A stretch of 64,000 bases of DNA from an uncultured Microbulbifer sp. (GCF_913055755.1 NZ_CAJXKH010000005.1:18118-82117); one strand, 5' to 3'; shown: positions 17,088-26,653, counted from the first letter of the stretch. Notes: generated by a model not told the origin, from the letters alone. Made by a program: numbers and translations.

Positions 17088-19790
17088 ATGCTGCAACCGG
17101 CATTTGCCTTACAAGATATTCTCCAGCAGCTGCCCGCGGGCGGCCTGCTGCTGACTCCCACGAACCGCCTGCGCAATCGCTGCCAGCAGGTTTACGGTGC
17201 GGCACAGACGGCAAAAAACTGGGCCCCGCCCGCGGTAGAATCGCTGCAAGGCTGGCTCGACAAACTCTGGTTCGAATTGCAACAACAACGCTGGCAGCCG
17301 GCACTGAAAATGGTGCTGAACCGAGAACAGCGACAGTTGATCTGGCAGCAGTGCGTGGAGGACAGTCTCGATCGCGGCCTGCTGAATACCCAGCAACTGG
17401 CAGCGAATTGCGACAGCGCCCTGGCCCAGCTGATCCAGTGGCGTATCATTTCCGAGCTGGAAGACGCCGATGCGGTTTTCGCTGCGCATCTGGAAAAGTT
17501 TGCGCTCAGTAAAGACGACTACCCGCTGTTCGCAATCCTGCCGAAATTTCACCGGCAACTCGCCGAGCGCAACGCCATCACTACCGATCAGCGCGACCTG
17601 CTGATTGCGCGTGCGTTTGTTGAAGGCATTCTGAAACCGTTGCCCATGCTGGCACTGGCAGGCTTCACCCAGATTTCACCGCTGGCGGAACACATCGTGC
17701 ACATTGCTGCCGCCAAGGTGGAGCAGTTCGGCACCCTGCAGCGACCAGGCAGCCTGCAGGTTGCGGCCTGCCACAACCTGGAAGATGAGTTGCACCAGGC
17801 CGCCCGCTGGGCCGCGGAAAAACTCGCACACAACCCCGACGCCAGCATCGGCATCGTGGTCAACAACCTCGGGCAGTGCCGTGCGCTGGTGGAACGGGTG
17901 TTTGCCCGGGTACTGGAGCCCCAGTGGCTGCAGCCGGACTCCCCCGCCTACACGCTGCCGTTCAACTTTTCCGCCGGTACCCCGTTGGCAAAAACCCCCA
18001 TCGGCAATGCGTCGCTGCTGCTGCTGGAAACCCTGCGCGACCGCTTTGACTACGGCCAGCTGCGCAATCTGCTGTTCAACCCTTACTGGGGCAGTACCAA
18101 CACCGCGGAGGAACAGCACCTGCGCAGTGCGCTCCTGCGTCGGCTGCAAAAGCTGGAATTGCGCGAGGTGGCCGGCAATACCCTGCGGCACTGGGCGGAA
18201 CGGCTCGCTAGCGAAATCGCACCGGAAAGTGCCCTGCCCGCACAATTGAACCAGCTGGGTGACTGGGCCAGGCGCTGGCAGCGGGCACCGGCGGAAATCT
18301 GGGCGCTGCGTTTTTCCGAACTGCTGACCTTTGTCGGCTGGCCCGGTACGCGCAATCCCAACAGTCAGGAATACCAGCAACTGATGCTGTGGGAATCCGC
18401 GCTGGAAGACTTTGCCGGGCTCACCGGATTTGGTGGCAACCTGTCGCTCAACCAGGCACTGAACATCCTGCGCCAGATTGCCAATCGCCTGCCGTTCCAG
18501 GCAGAGACCCGCGACGGCCCGCTGCAGATCCTCGGGGTACTGGAGGCCGGCGGTCTCGCCTTCGATCACCTGCGCCTGGTCAGCTTTGGCCAGCAACAGT
18601 GGCCGCCACCACCGGCACCCAACCCGATGCTGCCGGTGCAGTGGCAGAAGGAGCGGAAAATGCCGCGGGCATCCGCCGAACGCGAACTGGAGCTGGCCCA
18701 GGGACTCACCGCCGACTTGCTGAATGCCTCTGAAGACAAGGTGGTGAGTTACGCCTGCGAGCAGGACGGCGTCGGGCAATCCCTGAGCGCCCTGTTCCCG
18801 ACCGGCGACGAGTGCACAGCACTCTCCCATGACGCACTCACCGAACACCTGCAACAGCTGGAACAGGCTGCTGCACTGGAGTCCGTCATCGACGATCACA
18901 TGCCGCCGCTCAAAAGTGAAGAGTGCAAACAGGTCCGCGGCGGTGCCGGCGTGCTCAAGGCCCAGGCGCTGTGTCCACTGAATGCGCAACTGGTTTATCG
19001 ATTGGGGGCGGAGCAGTTCCAGCCACCGGGTATTGGCCTCAGCGCCGCCGAGCGCGGCAACCTGATTCACGAAATGCTCGCGGCGTTCTGGCAACGCTGC
19101 GGCGATGCTGCCGCGCTCGCACACATGAGTGATGAACAACGCAGCGAAACCAGTGTGGCTGCGGTGTGCGATGCCATCGACAAACTGAAATCCAAACACC
19201 CGGAACTGCCGCCGGCATTCTGGAACCTGGAACAGCAGCGCCTGCAGGACATTTTGCAACAGTGGCTGCCACTGGAATCCGCACGCCCGGCATTTAGCGT
19301 GCGCGGCATCGAAGCGGAACAGTTTGTGGAACTGGACGGTATGACGTTTCGCCTGCGCCTCGACCGCCTGGATGAACTCGCCAACGGCGAGCAACTGGTG
19401 ATCGACTACAAGACCGGCAGCACCTCCGTCAGCGACTGGTTGCAGCCCCGTGTGCGCGAACCCCAGTTGCCCCTGTATGCGCTGTTCCAGCCACAAGCCC
19501 GCGCTATTGCCTTTGGCGTGGTGCGCAATGGCGAGTGCAAGTACCAGGGCTGCGGCGAAGTCAGCGAACCGATCAAGGGCATCAAAACCGTAGCGGACAG
19601 CCAGCGCGATAAAGAAGCGGAAATCCAGCAGTGGCCACAATTACTGGATCACTGGCAACAGGCGCTGCGGCAATTGGCCGGCGAATACCGCAACGGCCAC
19701 GCAGCGCTGGATTTCGACCGCCCCGCCGACAACACCAATCAGAAATCCCTGTGGCCCCTGAACCGCTGGCCGGAAAGAAGCCAGAAGTAA
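17088..19790 (+). CDS. AddB-like PD-(D/E)xK nuclease, probable DNA repair protein
   Basis: 900 residues. The N-terminal two thirds resemble an inactivated helicase as in AddB, and the C-terminal 250 residues hold a RecB-type nuclease domain with RLDRLDELANGEQLVIDYKTGS near residue 770. Residues C658 (about) in KAQALCPLNAQ may be part of an iron-sulfur staple, but the full four-cysteine set is not obvious. It belongs to the gammaproteobacterial pair often called probable DNA repair protein plus UvrD-like helicase, expected to process double-strand ends. It is followed by its partner after 12 bases containing a strong SD. Confidence 0.85.
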   Translation: MLQPAFALQDILQQLPAGGLLLTPTNRLRNRCQQVYGAAQTAKNWAPPAVESLQGWLDKLWFELQQQRWQPALKMVLNREQRQLIWQQCVEDSLDRGLLNTQQLAANCDSALAQLIQWRIISELEDADAVFAAHLEKFALSKDDYPLFAILPKFHRQLAERNAITTDQRDLLIARAFVEGILKPLPMLALAGFTQISPLAEHIVHIAAAKVEQFGTLQRPGSLQVAACHNLEDELHQAARWAAEKLAHNPDASIGIVVNNLGQCRALVERVFARVLEPQWLQPDSPAYTLPFNFSAGTPLAKTPIGNASLLLLETLRDRFDYGQLRNLLFNPYWGSTNTAEEQHLRSALLRRLQKLELREVAGNTLRHWAERLASEIAPESALPAQLNQLGDWARRWQRAPAEIWALRFSELLTFVGWPGTRNPNSQEYQQLMLWESALEDFAGLTGFGGNLSLNQALNILRQIANRLPFQAETRDGPLQILGVLEAGGLAFDHLRLVSFGQQQWPPPPAPNPMLPVQWQKERKMPRASAERELELAQGLTADLLNASEDKVVSYACEQDGVGQSLSALFPTGDECTALSHDALTEHLQQLEQAAALESVIDDHMPPLKSEECKQVRGGAGVLKAQALCPLNAQLVYRLGAEQFQPPGIGLSAAERGNLIHEMLAAFWQRCGDAAALAHMSDEQRSETSVAAVCDAIDKLKSKHPELPPAFWNLEQQRLQDILQQWLPLESARPAFSVRGIEAEQFVELDGMTFRLRLDRLDELANGEQLVIDYKTGSTSVSDWLQPRVREPQLPLYALFQPQARAIAFGVVRNGECKYQGCGEVSEPIKGIKTVADSQRDKEAEIQQWPQLLDHWQQALRQLAGEYRNGHAALDFDRPADNTNQKSLWPLNRWPERSQK

Positions 19791-19802
19791 GGAGGCAAAA
19801 AT

Positions 19803-22800
19803 ATGCAACAGGAAATGCACCCAGAAACAATTCAGCCGACCGACAACATGGCAGCAAGCAGTCAAGCAGGCAATCAGCCCATCGATGCCAGAGAACGCGC
19901 CCAGGCGCTGGATATCAGCCAGAGTTTTGCGGTATCCGCCCCCGCGGGGTCGGGCAAAACCGGCCTGCTCACCCAGCGCCTGCTGAAGCTGCTGAGCGTG
20001 TGCGAACAGCCGGAAGAAGTGCTCGCGATTACCTTTACCCGCAAGGCCGCGGGGGAAATGCGCGAGCGCTTGCTCGATGCATTACTGGAAGCGAGGGACA
20101 CCGCCGAGCCGGAAAACCCCCACGCCAAAACCACCTGGCAACTGGCGAAACAATTGCTCGCCCGGGATGCAGAGCTGAACTGGAACCTGCTGCAAAGCCC
20201 GCAGCGGCTGCGCATCCAGACCATCGACGGTCTCTGCCGCAATATCGCCAGCCAACTGCCCATCGACAGCGGCCTCGGCGCCCCCGGGGAACCGCTGGAA
20301 CAACCGGCGATTGCTTACGAAATGGCAATCGTCAACCTGCTGAAGCGCCTGGAAAATGCCGCGCCCGACAGCGAACTGGCCACCCTGCTGTTGCATCTCG
20401 ACAACAACCTGCCGGAAGTCACCAACTTGCTGCAGACGCTGCTGGAGAAGCGCGAACAGTGGCTGGAGCCGCTGATGTCGGTACACGATGACGCGGCGGA
20501 AGACTATTTCCACTTCGTGATCGACGAACTGATCGCAGAAACCCTGGGAGATTTCAAAACCGCCCTGGGCAGTTTTTCCGGCGAGCTGGTGATGCTGGCG
20601 GACTACGCCGGCAGCAACCTGCAGCAAGACAAGCCGGATCACAATATCAGCCAGTGCGCGGGCCTGGCCGGTTTGCCGGACTGTAACAGCGAATCCCTGC
20701 CCCAGTGGCTGGCACTGGCAGACCTGCTGACCACCACTACCGGCACCTTCCGCAAATCCCGCGGCATCACCAAGGCCATCGGCTTTCCCGCCGCCGACAA
20801 GAAGTCACCGGATCCGGAAAAAGCCAGGGACTTCAAAGACCGCATGATTGCCCTGCTCGGCGAAATCGGCGAGCATCCACAACTGCTGGAAGCCATCACC
20901 GAAGTGCGCAAACTGCCCGCCGGTATGGTCGACAGCCAGTGGCAGATTTTGCGCGCGCTGTCGAAGGTGCTGCCCTTGCTGGTGGCGGAACTGAAGCTGG
21001 TATTCCAGCAACTGGGCGCAACCGACTTTACCGAGGTGGCGCAGGCGGCGCTGGTAGCGCTCGGCAATCCCGAGCAGCCCACCGACCTGGCACTCAAGCT
21101 CGATGTACAGATCCGCCATATTCTGGTGGACGAATTCCAGGATACCTCGCAACTGCAGTTGGAGCTGCTGCAACGGTTGACTGCCGGCTGGGAGGCCAAT
21201 GACGGCCGCAGCCTGTTTATCGTTGGCGACGGTATGCAGTCCTGCTATGGCTTCCGCAATGCCAACGTGGGCATTTTTCTCGATGCCCGCGCCCACGGCA
21301 TCGGCGAACTCAGGCTGACGCCGCTGAACCTGCAGGTGAATTTCCGTTCCAGCAATGCGGTGGTGGACTGGGTAAACCGGACTTTCGCCGCCGCCTTCCC
21401 ACCCAAGGACAATATCAGCCGCGGCGCGGTGCGCTACCTGACCTCCACGGCATTCAAACCCCAGAGCTGGCCGGATGCGCCGGTGAGTTTTTACGGCTGC
21501 ATCGATGACGAGCAGCGCACCCGGGAAGCGGCACAGGTGGCCAAGCTGATCCAGGAGCTGCAGCAACGCTCTCCAGACGGCAGCATCGCGGTACTGGTAC
21601 GCAACAAAAAACACCTGGAACAAGTACTGCCCGCCCTAACCCACGCCGGCATCCCGTTCCAGGCCCAGGATCTGGCGCCACTGGCCAGCCGAATGGTGGT
21701 GCTGGACCTGTTGAGCCTGACCCGCGCGCTGGCAGACCCCAGTGACCGCCTCAGCTGGCTGGCACTCCTGCGCGCGCCCTGGTGCGGACTGGCACTGCCG
21801 GACCTTCACGCCGTTGCCACTTCAGGACTCGCAGACCAGAGCCCGCGGGACCCGAAAATTCCACCGTTGCTGAATGTATTGGCACCCGAAGCCATAGAGG
21901 GGATCGCGGGCGTCAGTGACGATGGCCGCGTGCGATTACAAAGCACTGCTCCAATAATACGGTCGGCATGGGAAAGCCGCGGGCGCAAACCCCTGCGGGT
22001 CTGGATCGAGGGTGTGTGGATCGCCCTGGGTGGCCCCGCAGCGGTTGCCGACAAACGGGAACTCAGCAACGTCGAGGATTTTTTCCAGCTACTGGAAAAA
22101 TTCGACCAGGGTGGCGCCATCGGCGACTGGCAACAATTCGAGCAGGCGCTGGACAGACTGTTCGCACGCCCGGCGCAGGAAGCGCGGGTGCAGATCATGA
22201 CCATCCACAAATCCAAAGGGCTTGAATTCGACCACGTGCTGATCCCGGGGCTGGATCGCACTGGCGGCGCCGGCGGCAGCGACCAGCTGTTGCGCTGGTG
22301 CAGCTGGCTCAACCGCGACGCCCACAATCGCTTTCTGCTGGCCCCGAAAAGCCCGCGCAGCGGCAAGGACCCGCTGTACGAGTACATCAAGTACGACAAC
22401 AGCGAGCGCGAACGCCTCGAAGGCACCCGCCTGCTCTATGTGGGCTGTACCCGCGCCATCCACTCCCTGCACCTGTTGGGTTGCGTCAAACCGTCCGAAA
22501 AAGAAGACGAGGGATTCAAAAAGCCCGCTGCCGCCTCGCTGCTTGCCAGCATCTGGCCGGCACTGGATCCATTTGAGCCCTGGTGTCACTGGCTGGAGCC
22601 GGAGGAAGCGCAAGCGCGGGAAAGCGCACCGGAGAACAACGATTTTCTGCTGCGGCTACCGCAGCAATGGTCGCAACCGCAGTTTCCGCAAGCACAGCAC
22701 CTCGCGCGCTATCGCATGAAGGATTACCAGCCCGGTGAAAGCGACGAACCCAACCTGCCGGAACTGGGCCAGGTGCACCTGCGCTGGTTCCGCCACGCGG

Positions 22801-23315
22801 GCACCGTGGCCCACGAATCCCTCGCCACCCTCTCGCAGGACCCAAGCTGGCGCGAACGGGAACCGGCAGAGAATGCCGACGAACTGCGGCCGCTGTGGCA
22901 GCTGCGCCTCACGCAGCTGGGACTGAACGGCAATCGCCTGGCGGACGCCGTGGAAAAGGTCGAACAGGCGATACTGCGCACCCTGCACTGCCCGCACGGT
23001 TGCTGGCTGCTGGATAGTGGTCATCGTGAAGCGGCCTCGGAACTGGAACTCCACAGTGGCGGCCGGCAGCTGCGTCGCTCCATTGTCGACCGCACCTTTA
23101 TCGATAGCGACGGCTGCCGCTGGATCATTGACTACAAAACCGCGGAGCCGTCCGAGGGGGAAAATCCGGATACCTTTATCCGGGCCCAGCTCGAGCGCTA
23201 TCGCAACCAGCTGGATGGATACCGTACCCTGTTTTACCAGCGGGGCGAGAGCCAGGTTCGCTGCGCGCTGTATTTCCCGCTGCTGCAGCAACTGGCGGAA
23301 CTGCCGGCACTGTAG
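19803..23315 (+). CDS. UvrD/AddA-like helicase-nuclease
   Basis: 1170 residues, superfamily 1A helicase of the UvrD/RecB/AddA type. Walker A is in SAPAGSGKTGLLTQRLL (about residue 45), Walker B in ILVDEFQDTSQLQLELLQRL (about 442), motif IV-VI regions include VNFRSSN, IHKSKGLEFDHV and RLLYVGCTRA, and the C-terminus has a nuclease motif WIIDYKTAEPS near residue 1110. It should act with the adjacent AddB-like protein in end resection. The start follows TAAGGAGG directly after the upstream stop, implying coupling. A strong intrinsic terminator closes the two-gene operon. Confidence 0.9.
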   Translation: MQQEMHPETIQPTDNMAASSQAGNQPIDARERAQALDISQSFAVSAPAGSGKTGLLTQRLLKLLSVCEQPEEVLAITFTRKAAGEMRERLLDALLEARDTAEPENPHAKTTWQLAKQLLARDAELNWNLLQSPQRLRIQTIDGLCRNIASQLPIDSGLGAPGEPLEQPAIAYEMAIVNLLKRLENAAPDSELATLLLHLDNNLPEVTNLLQTLLEKREQWLEPLMSVHDDAAEDYFHFVIDELIAETLGDFKTALGSFSGELVMLADYAGSNLQQDKPDHNISQCAGLAGLPDCNSESLPQWLALADLLTTTTGTFRKSRGITKAIGFPAADKKSPDPEKARDFKDRMIALLGEIGEHPQLLEAITEVRKLPAGMVDSQWQILRALSKVLPLLVAELKLVFQQLGATDFTEVAQAALVALGNPEQPTDLALKLDVQIRHILVDEFQDTSQLQLELLQRLTAGWEANDGRSLFIVGDGMQSCYGFRNANVGIFLDARAHGIGELRLTPLNLQVNFRSSNAVVDWVNRTFAAAFPPKDNISRGAVRYLTSTAFKPQSWPDAPVSFYGCIDDEQRTREAAQVAKLIQELQQRSPDGSIAVLVRNKKHLEQVLPALTHAGIPFQAQDLAPLASRMVVLDLLSLTRALADPSDRLSWLALLRAPWCGLALPDLHAVATSGLADQSPRDPKIPPLLNVLAPEAIEGIAGVSDDGRVRLQSTAPIIRSAWESRGRKPLRVWIEGVWIALGGPAAVADKRELSNVEDFFQLLEKFDQGGAIGDWQQFEQALDRLFARPAQEARVQIMTIHKSKGLEFDHVLIPGLDRTGGAGGSDQLLRWCSWLNRDAHNRFLLAPKSPRSGKDPLYEYIKYDNSERERLEGTRLLYVGCTRAIHSLHLLGCVKPSEKEDEGFKKPAAASLLASIWPALDPFEPWCHWLEPEEAQARESAPENNDFLLRLPQQWSQPQFPQAQHLARYRMKDYQPGESDEPNLPELGQVHLRWFRHAGTVAHESLATLSQDPSWREREPAENADELRPLWQLRLTQLGLNGNRLADAVEKVEQAILRTLHCPHGCWLLDSGHREAASELELHSGGRQLRRSIVDRTFIDSDGCRWIIDYKTAEPSEGENPDTFIRAQLERYRNQLDGYRTLFYQRGESQVRCALYFPLLQQLAELPAL

Positions 23316-23330
23316 GCCACGAGCGTGTAT

Positions 23331-23357
23331 AACGGCCCCATTCCGGGGCCGTTATTT
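23331..23357 (+). terminator. Intrinsic terminator after the helicase-nuclease pair
   Basis: A 9-base-pair stem AACGGCCCC/GGGGCCGTT with a 5-base loop is followed by ATTTCTG. The stem is strong; the U tract is short. It lies 16 bases after the stop codon. Confidence 0.8.
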
Positions 23358-23576
23358 CTGCACGCCGTTTTCGAGAGATTCATCCCCCATAAAGTGCCAG
23401 AGGGAGCGGCCACGAAATAGATATCCTAAGAACTCACCGCCAGCCCTGACAGAAAGCCATTCTCAGCGTGAAAGCCAAAACCCAAATTGGTTACAAATGA
23501 AACACTGGCCCTGCTCCGGACCACTGGTTAGCATAAGTGCCCCGCTCGGCGCCGCTTCAGGCGCCACAGGGCAAAG

Positions 23577-23636
23577 ATGACGAAACCAACATCCACAAAA
23601 AAAGCACAATACACGACGAAACAAGTAGTGACGTAA
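23577..23636 (+). CDS. Candidate 19-residue leader peptide upstream of DAHP synthase
   Basis: An ATG frame of 19 codons (start MTKPTSTKK, rich in Thr and Lys) ends with TAA only 2 bases before the DAHP synthase ATG. An AGGG lies a few bases upstream, while the DAHP synthase itself has no good SD, so translational coupling is possible. It contains one Tyr and no Phe or Trp, so it is not a classical aromatic attenuator. A GGCGCC/GGCGCC hairpin sits just upstream at 23548-23565. The rest of the 323-base gap 23316-23638 holds the upstream terminator and no other recognisable element. Confidence 0.35.
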   Translation: MTKPTSTKKAQYTTKQVVT

Positions 23637-23638
23637 AC

Positions 23639-24712
23639 ATGACCATGCAGCAGTTCGACGACCTGAATGTCGTCTCCCAGGAAGTACTGATCACGCCGGA
23701 AGCGCTGAAATCGGAACTGCCCGTCAGCGACGCCGCGGAAGCATCCGTAGCCGCCGGCCGCGCCGCCGTGCGCGACATCCTCGACCGCAAAGACCACCGC
23801 CTGATGGTGGTTATCGGCCCCTGTTCCGTACACGACGTCGATGCCGCCATCGACTATGCCAAGCGCCTCAAGGCGCTCGCGGACCAGGTCTCCGACACCC
23901 TGCTGATCGTCATGCGCGTGTATTTTGAAAAGCCCCGCACCACCGTGGGCTGGAAGGGGCTAATCAACGACCCGCACCTGGATGACTCGTTCAAGATCGA
24001 AGAAGGACTGCATATCGGCCGCAAACTGCTGCTGGATATCTCCGAGCTGGGCCTGCCCACCTCCACCGAAGCGCTGGACCCGATTTCTCCGCAGTACCTG
24101 CAGGACCTGATCTCCTGGTCCGCCATCGGCGCGCGCACCACCGAATCCCAGACCCACCGGGAAATGGCCAGCGGCCTCTCCTCCGCCGTGGGCTTCAAGA
24201 ATGGCACCGACGGTAGCCTGGAAGTGGCCATCAACGCCCTGCAGTCCACCGCCAACCCGCACCGCTTCCTCGGTATCAACAAGGAAGGCCAGGTCGCCAT
24301 CATCCACACCGCCGGCAACAAGTACGGCCACGTGGTACTGCGCGGCGGCAACGACAAGCCCAACTACGACTCCGTCAGCGTCGCCGTGTGCGAGAAAGAA
24401 CTGGAAGCCGCCGGCCTGGTGCCCAACATCATGGTCGACTGCAGCCACGCCAACTCCAACAAAAACCACGAGCTGCAACCGCTGGTAGTGGACAACGTCA
24501 CCCACCAGATCCTGGACGGCAACAAGTCCATCATCGGCATCATGGTGGAAAGTAACCTGAAGGCCGGCAACCAGAAGATCAACAAAGATCGCAGCCAGAT
24601 GGAATACGGCGTATCCGTAACCGACAAGTGCATCAACTGGAAAACCACCGAATCCCTGTTGCTGAACATGGCCGAGCAACTGCGCGGCCCGCTCAAGGCT
24701 CGCCAGGGATAA
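23639..24712 (+). CDS. aroG: Class I 3-deoxy-7-phosphoheptulonate (DAHP) synthase
   Basis: 357 residues. It condenses phosphoenolpyruvate and erythrose 4-phosphate, the first step of the shikimate pathway. Visible motifs are VVIGPCSVHD (about residue 60), RVYFEKPRTTVGWKGLINDP, GARTTESQTHREMASGLS, RGGNDKPNY and DCSHANSNK, all hallmarks of the AroF/G/H type. The N-terminal 50 residues typical of the feedback-regulated enzymes are present, but which amino acid inhibits it cannot be read here. The start at 23639 aligns with E. coli AroG; an upstream GTG would add 34 atypical residues. A terminator follows at 24751. Confidence 0.94.
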   Translation: MTMQQFDDLNVVSQEVLITPEALKSELPVSDAAEASVAAGRAAVRDILDRKDHRLMVVIGPCSVHDVDAAIDYAKRLKALADQVSDTLLIVMRVYFEKPRTTVGWKGLINDPHLDDSFKIEEGLHIGRKLLLDISELGLPTSTEALDPISPQYLQDLISWSAIGARTTESQTHREMASGLSSAVGFKNGTDGSLEVAINALQSTANPHRFLGINKEGQVAIIHTAGNKYGHVVLRGGNDKPNYDSVSVAVCEKELEAAGLVPNIMVDCSHANSNKNHELQPLVVDNVTHQILDGNKSIIGIMVESNLKAGNQKINKDRSQMEYGVSVTDKCINWKTTESLLLNMAEQLRGPLKARQG

Positions 24713-24750
24713 GTCAGGCGACGGCTAACCCCTGACCTGCCCCCAAAGAA

Positions 24751-24771
24751 GCCGGCATTGCCGGCTTTTTT
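24751..24771 (+). terminator. Intrinsic terminator after DAHP synthase
   Basis: GCCGGC/GCCGGC stem with a 3-base loop and six T residues. A preceding A-rich stretch (AAAGAA) may allow partial function on the other strand. Confidence 0.92.
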
Positions 24772-24830
24772 GTAATTAAAATTCACCACCGTACAGCGCC
24801 GCCTGCAGACGAGAACAACGAGGTACCTCC

Positions 24831-25751
24831 ATGAAAGATAACAGCGCAACCTTCACTCGAGCCGAAGAAAGCGGCAACGTATGGCTCTCCCAAGACAACG
24901 CGCACGACGCCGACCTGACCGATCACGGCATAATCCCCACCGTACTCGACTCCGAGGTGGAGGTCGGCAAGGCCATGCTGAACGAGCTGTTCGAAACCGC
25001 CAGAGCAAAAGACGGCGATATCAATATCGCCCTGCTTGGCGGCCGCGGCGCCCAGGCCCTGCACCGCCTGCTGGGCGAACTGGCCAGAACCTCAGAGCAG
25101 GACGAACTCCTCGGCCGCCTGAACGTATTCACCCAGGACGCCCTCGCCCCCATGAGCATGAGCAACGGCTTCAGCTTCGTGCGGGACTTCGAGCGCATCC
25201 TCGGCCCCGACTTCTTCAGGAAAGTAAAAAGCTTCACGCCGATGCAGACAGACACCGACGATCTGGAAGCCGGGCTGATCGCCTACCTGAACAAGCTCGA
25301 GTCCCTCGGCGGTCTGGATATCTTCTTCATCGGCCACGGCCCGGAAGAAAACCAGGCCTCCCACCTCGCCTACATCAAGCCCTTCTCCGGTGCCAAGAGC
25401 AATCACCTGGCTGGCGTAATCCCGATTTCCAGCAGTATCCTTGAACACCATATCAGCAAGTTCAAAGCCGGTGGCAGTGCGGTAAGTGAACAGGACGAAG
25501 CCGAATGCCGCTCCGCCCAGTACATCCTCACCCTGGGCCCGGCAGCTATTTTGCAGGCAAAGAAAGTCGTGCAATCCGTAGTCGATGCGGATACCGCCCC
25601 AGCCAAGGTGCAGACCTATACGAACGTGCTGAATACGCGGTTAAGCGAAGACAGAGAGGAAGCGCTACAGCAATTGAATGCTAATCCGGGGCTGTGGATC
25701 AGGTTGCACTCAAACACCAAATCTTTTGTGCTGCCGAATTTGGAAGTTTAA
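24831..25751 (+). CDS. NagB/RpiA-like (6-phosphogluconolactonase/GlcN6P deaminase fold) protein
   Basis: 306 residues without a signal peptide. The pattern of the sugar-phosphate isomerase-like superfamily is recognisable: INIALLGGRGAQALHRLLGEL near residue 65, an RLNVFTQDAL strand, GLDIFFIGHGPEENQASHLAYIKP near residue 165 (compare DLVLLGMGEDGHTASLFP in lactonases), and ILTLGPAAILQAKKVVQSVV near 230. It is not a close match to NagB or Pgl: SDERWVP and the usual NagB catalytic loops are not evident. It stands alone between two terminators. The substrate is unknown; a sugar-phosphate enzyme or binding protein is the best guess. Confidence 0.6.
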   Translation: MKDNSATFTRAEESGNVWLSQDNAHDADLTDHGIIPTVLDSEVEVGKAMLNELFETARAKDGDINIALLGGRGAQALHRLLGELARTSEQDELLGRLNVFTQDALAPMSMSNGFSFVRDFERILGPDFFRKVKSFTPMQTDTDDLEAGLIAYLNKLESLGGLDIFFIGHGPEENQASHLAYIKPFSGAKSNHLAGVIPISSSILEHHISKFKAGGSAVSEQDEAECRSAQYILTLGPAAILQAKKVVQSVVDADTAPAKVQTYTNVLNTRLSEDREEALQQLNANPGLWIRLHSNTKSFVLPNLEV

Positions 25752-25830
25752 ATGATCGCGGAGCAAAATCCGGAATAGCTGAAAACGCCTGTTGACTATC
25801 GGGTTTTCATGCCGAAACCCACCGAGTTTT

Positions 25831-25863
25831 AAAGGGCCGGCGCCGTCGGTCCTTTAATTTTTT
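25831..25863 (+). terminator. Intrinsic terminator after the NagB-like gene
   Basis: Stem AAAGGGCCG/CGGTCCTTT (one G-U pair) with a 7-base loop, followed by AATTTTTT. It lies about 80 bases after the stop; a smaller GGGTTT/AAACCC hairpin precedes it. Confidence 0.82.
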
Positions 25864-25939
25864 GAATATAAAAAGCATGTTCAGGTAAACATTCCCGGCA
25901 CGCCGAAATCCCAGTGGCATTGCCAGCGGCATTTTAGAA

Positions 25940-26398
25940 CTACATATCTCGCATCCGGTTCACGCTCTGTACCATCTGCTTTATCCCCTGCTCTTCCAGC
26001 GACTTCAGCTCTTCCATCAGTTCCCGAGTCTCTTCGATATCCGCCCGGCCGTACAAATAGCGGTAGAGTTCGATCACCTGCTCGTGCTGATCGGTAATAA
26101 CGCGCATAATTTCATCCGGCTCGAGGTCCTGGAACGGCGCATGGCACTGTTCACTGTGTAGTATCGGATGCTTGTCCATGTAGTCGTAACACCAGGTATT
26201 GAGCGCGCGGGTTTCGGCGGTTTTCACGAACCCGTCGACGGTCTGGGACATTTCCTGCTCGTGCTTTGTCAGATATTCGAGCAGCATCTGGGAGCGGGTG
26301 TTCTCGCTCTTGCCGAAGCAGTGTTGCAGGCAGGCGGATAAATTCTTGTGGAATTCGCGGGTCCATACCAGCACATCCCTCAGGGTTTCGACTTGCAC
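25940..26398 (-). CDS. Small all-helical hypothetical protein, possibly ferritin-like bundle
   Basis: 152 residues from a GTG start at 26398 preceded by GGAGG at good spacing; the frame is open 54 codons further upstream, but those residues look unrelated. The sequence is almost entirely helical with four amphipathic segments carrying His/Glu pairs (WTREFHKNL, TKHEQEMSQ, TDQHEQVIELYRYL, ELKSLEEQG). That pattern recalls rubrerythrin/ferritin-like bundles, but the paired ExxH motifs are not clear enough to assign one. Predicted cytoplasmic. No operon partner: it is divergent from the sialidase-like gene. Confidence 0.65.
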   Translation of the reverse strand: MQVETLRDVLVWTREFHKNLSACLQHCFGKSENTRSQMLLEYLTKHEQEMSQTVDGFVKTAETRALNTWCYDYMDKHPILHSEQCHAPFQDLEPDEIMRVITDQHEQVIELYRYLYGRADIEETRELMEELKSLEEQGIKQMVQSVNRMRDM

Positions 26399-26653
26399 GT
26401 TCGGCCTCCACAGGTAAAGGAAAGCGGTGCGACAATACCGCGAAGTAAATTCGCCCACCGCCCGGTTGTTCTCAAAGGTTAGCAAGTACGCCCGCAGGTC
26501 TGGCCGTGGTGCTCGGAATTTCGGGCATGTGTTTCCACATAAGTTCCTGTGTAGAATCAACGGCCAGCAACGGGCGGTAATCAGAATCGGGGAATCCCTG
26601 CGTTGAATACCTGCCTGTTTTCGGCAGTGAATTGTGATTTACCGGGGGTAAGA

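Noticed and set aside
17676..19640. 654-codon antisense frame under the AddB-like gene
   Set aside because: Glutamine/alanine-rich shadow; the plus strand has a convincing nuclease domain.
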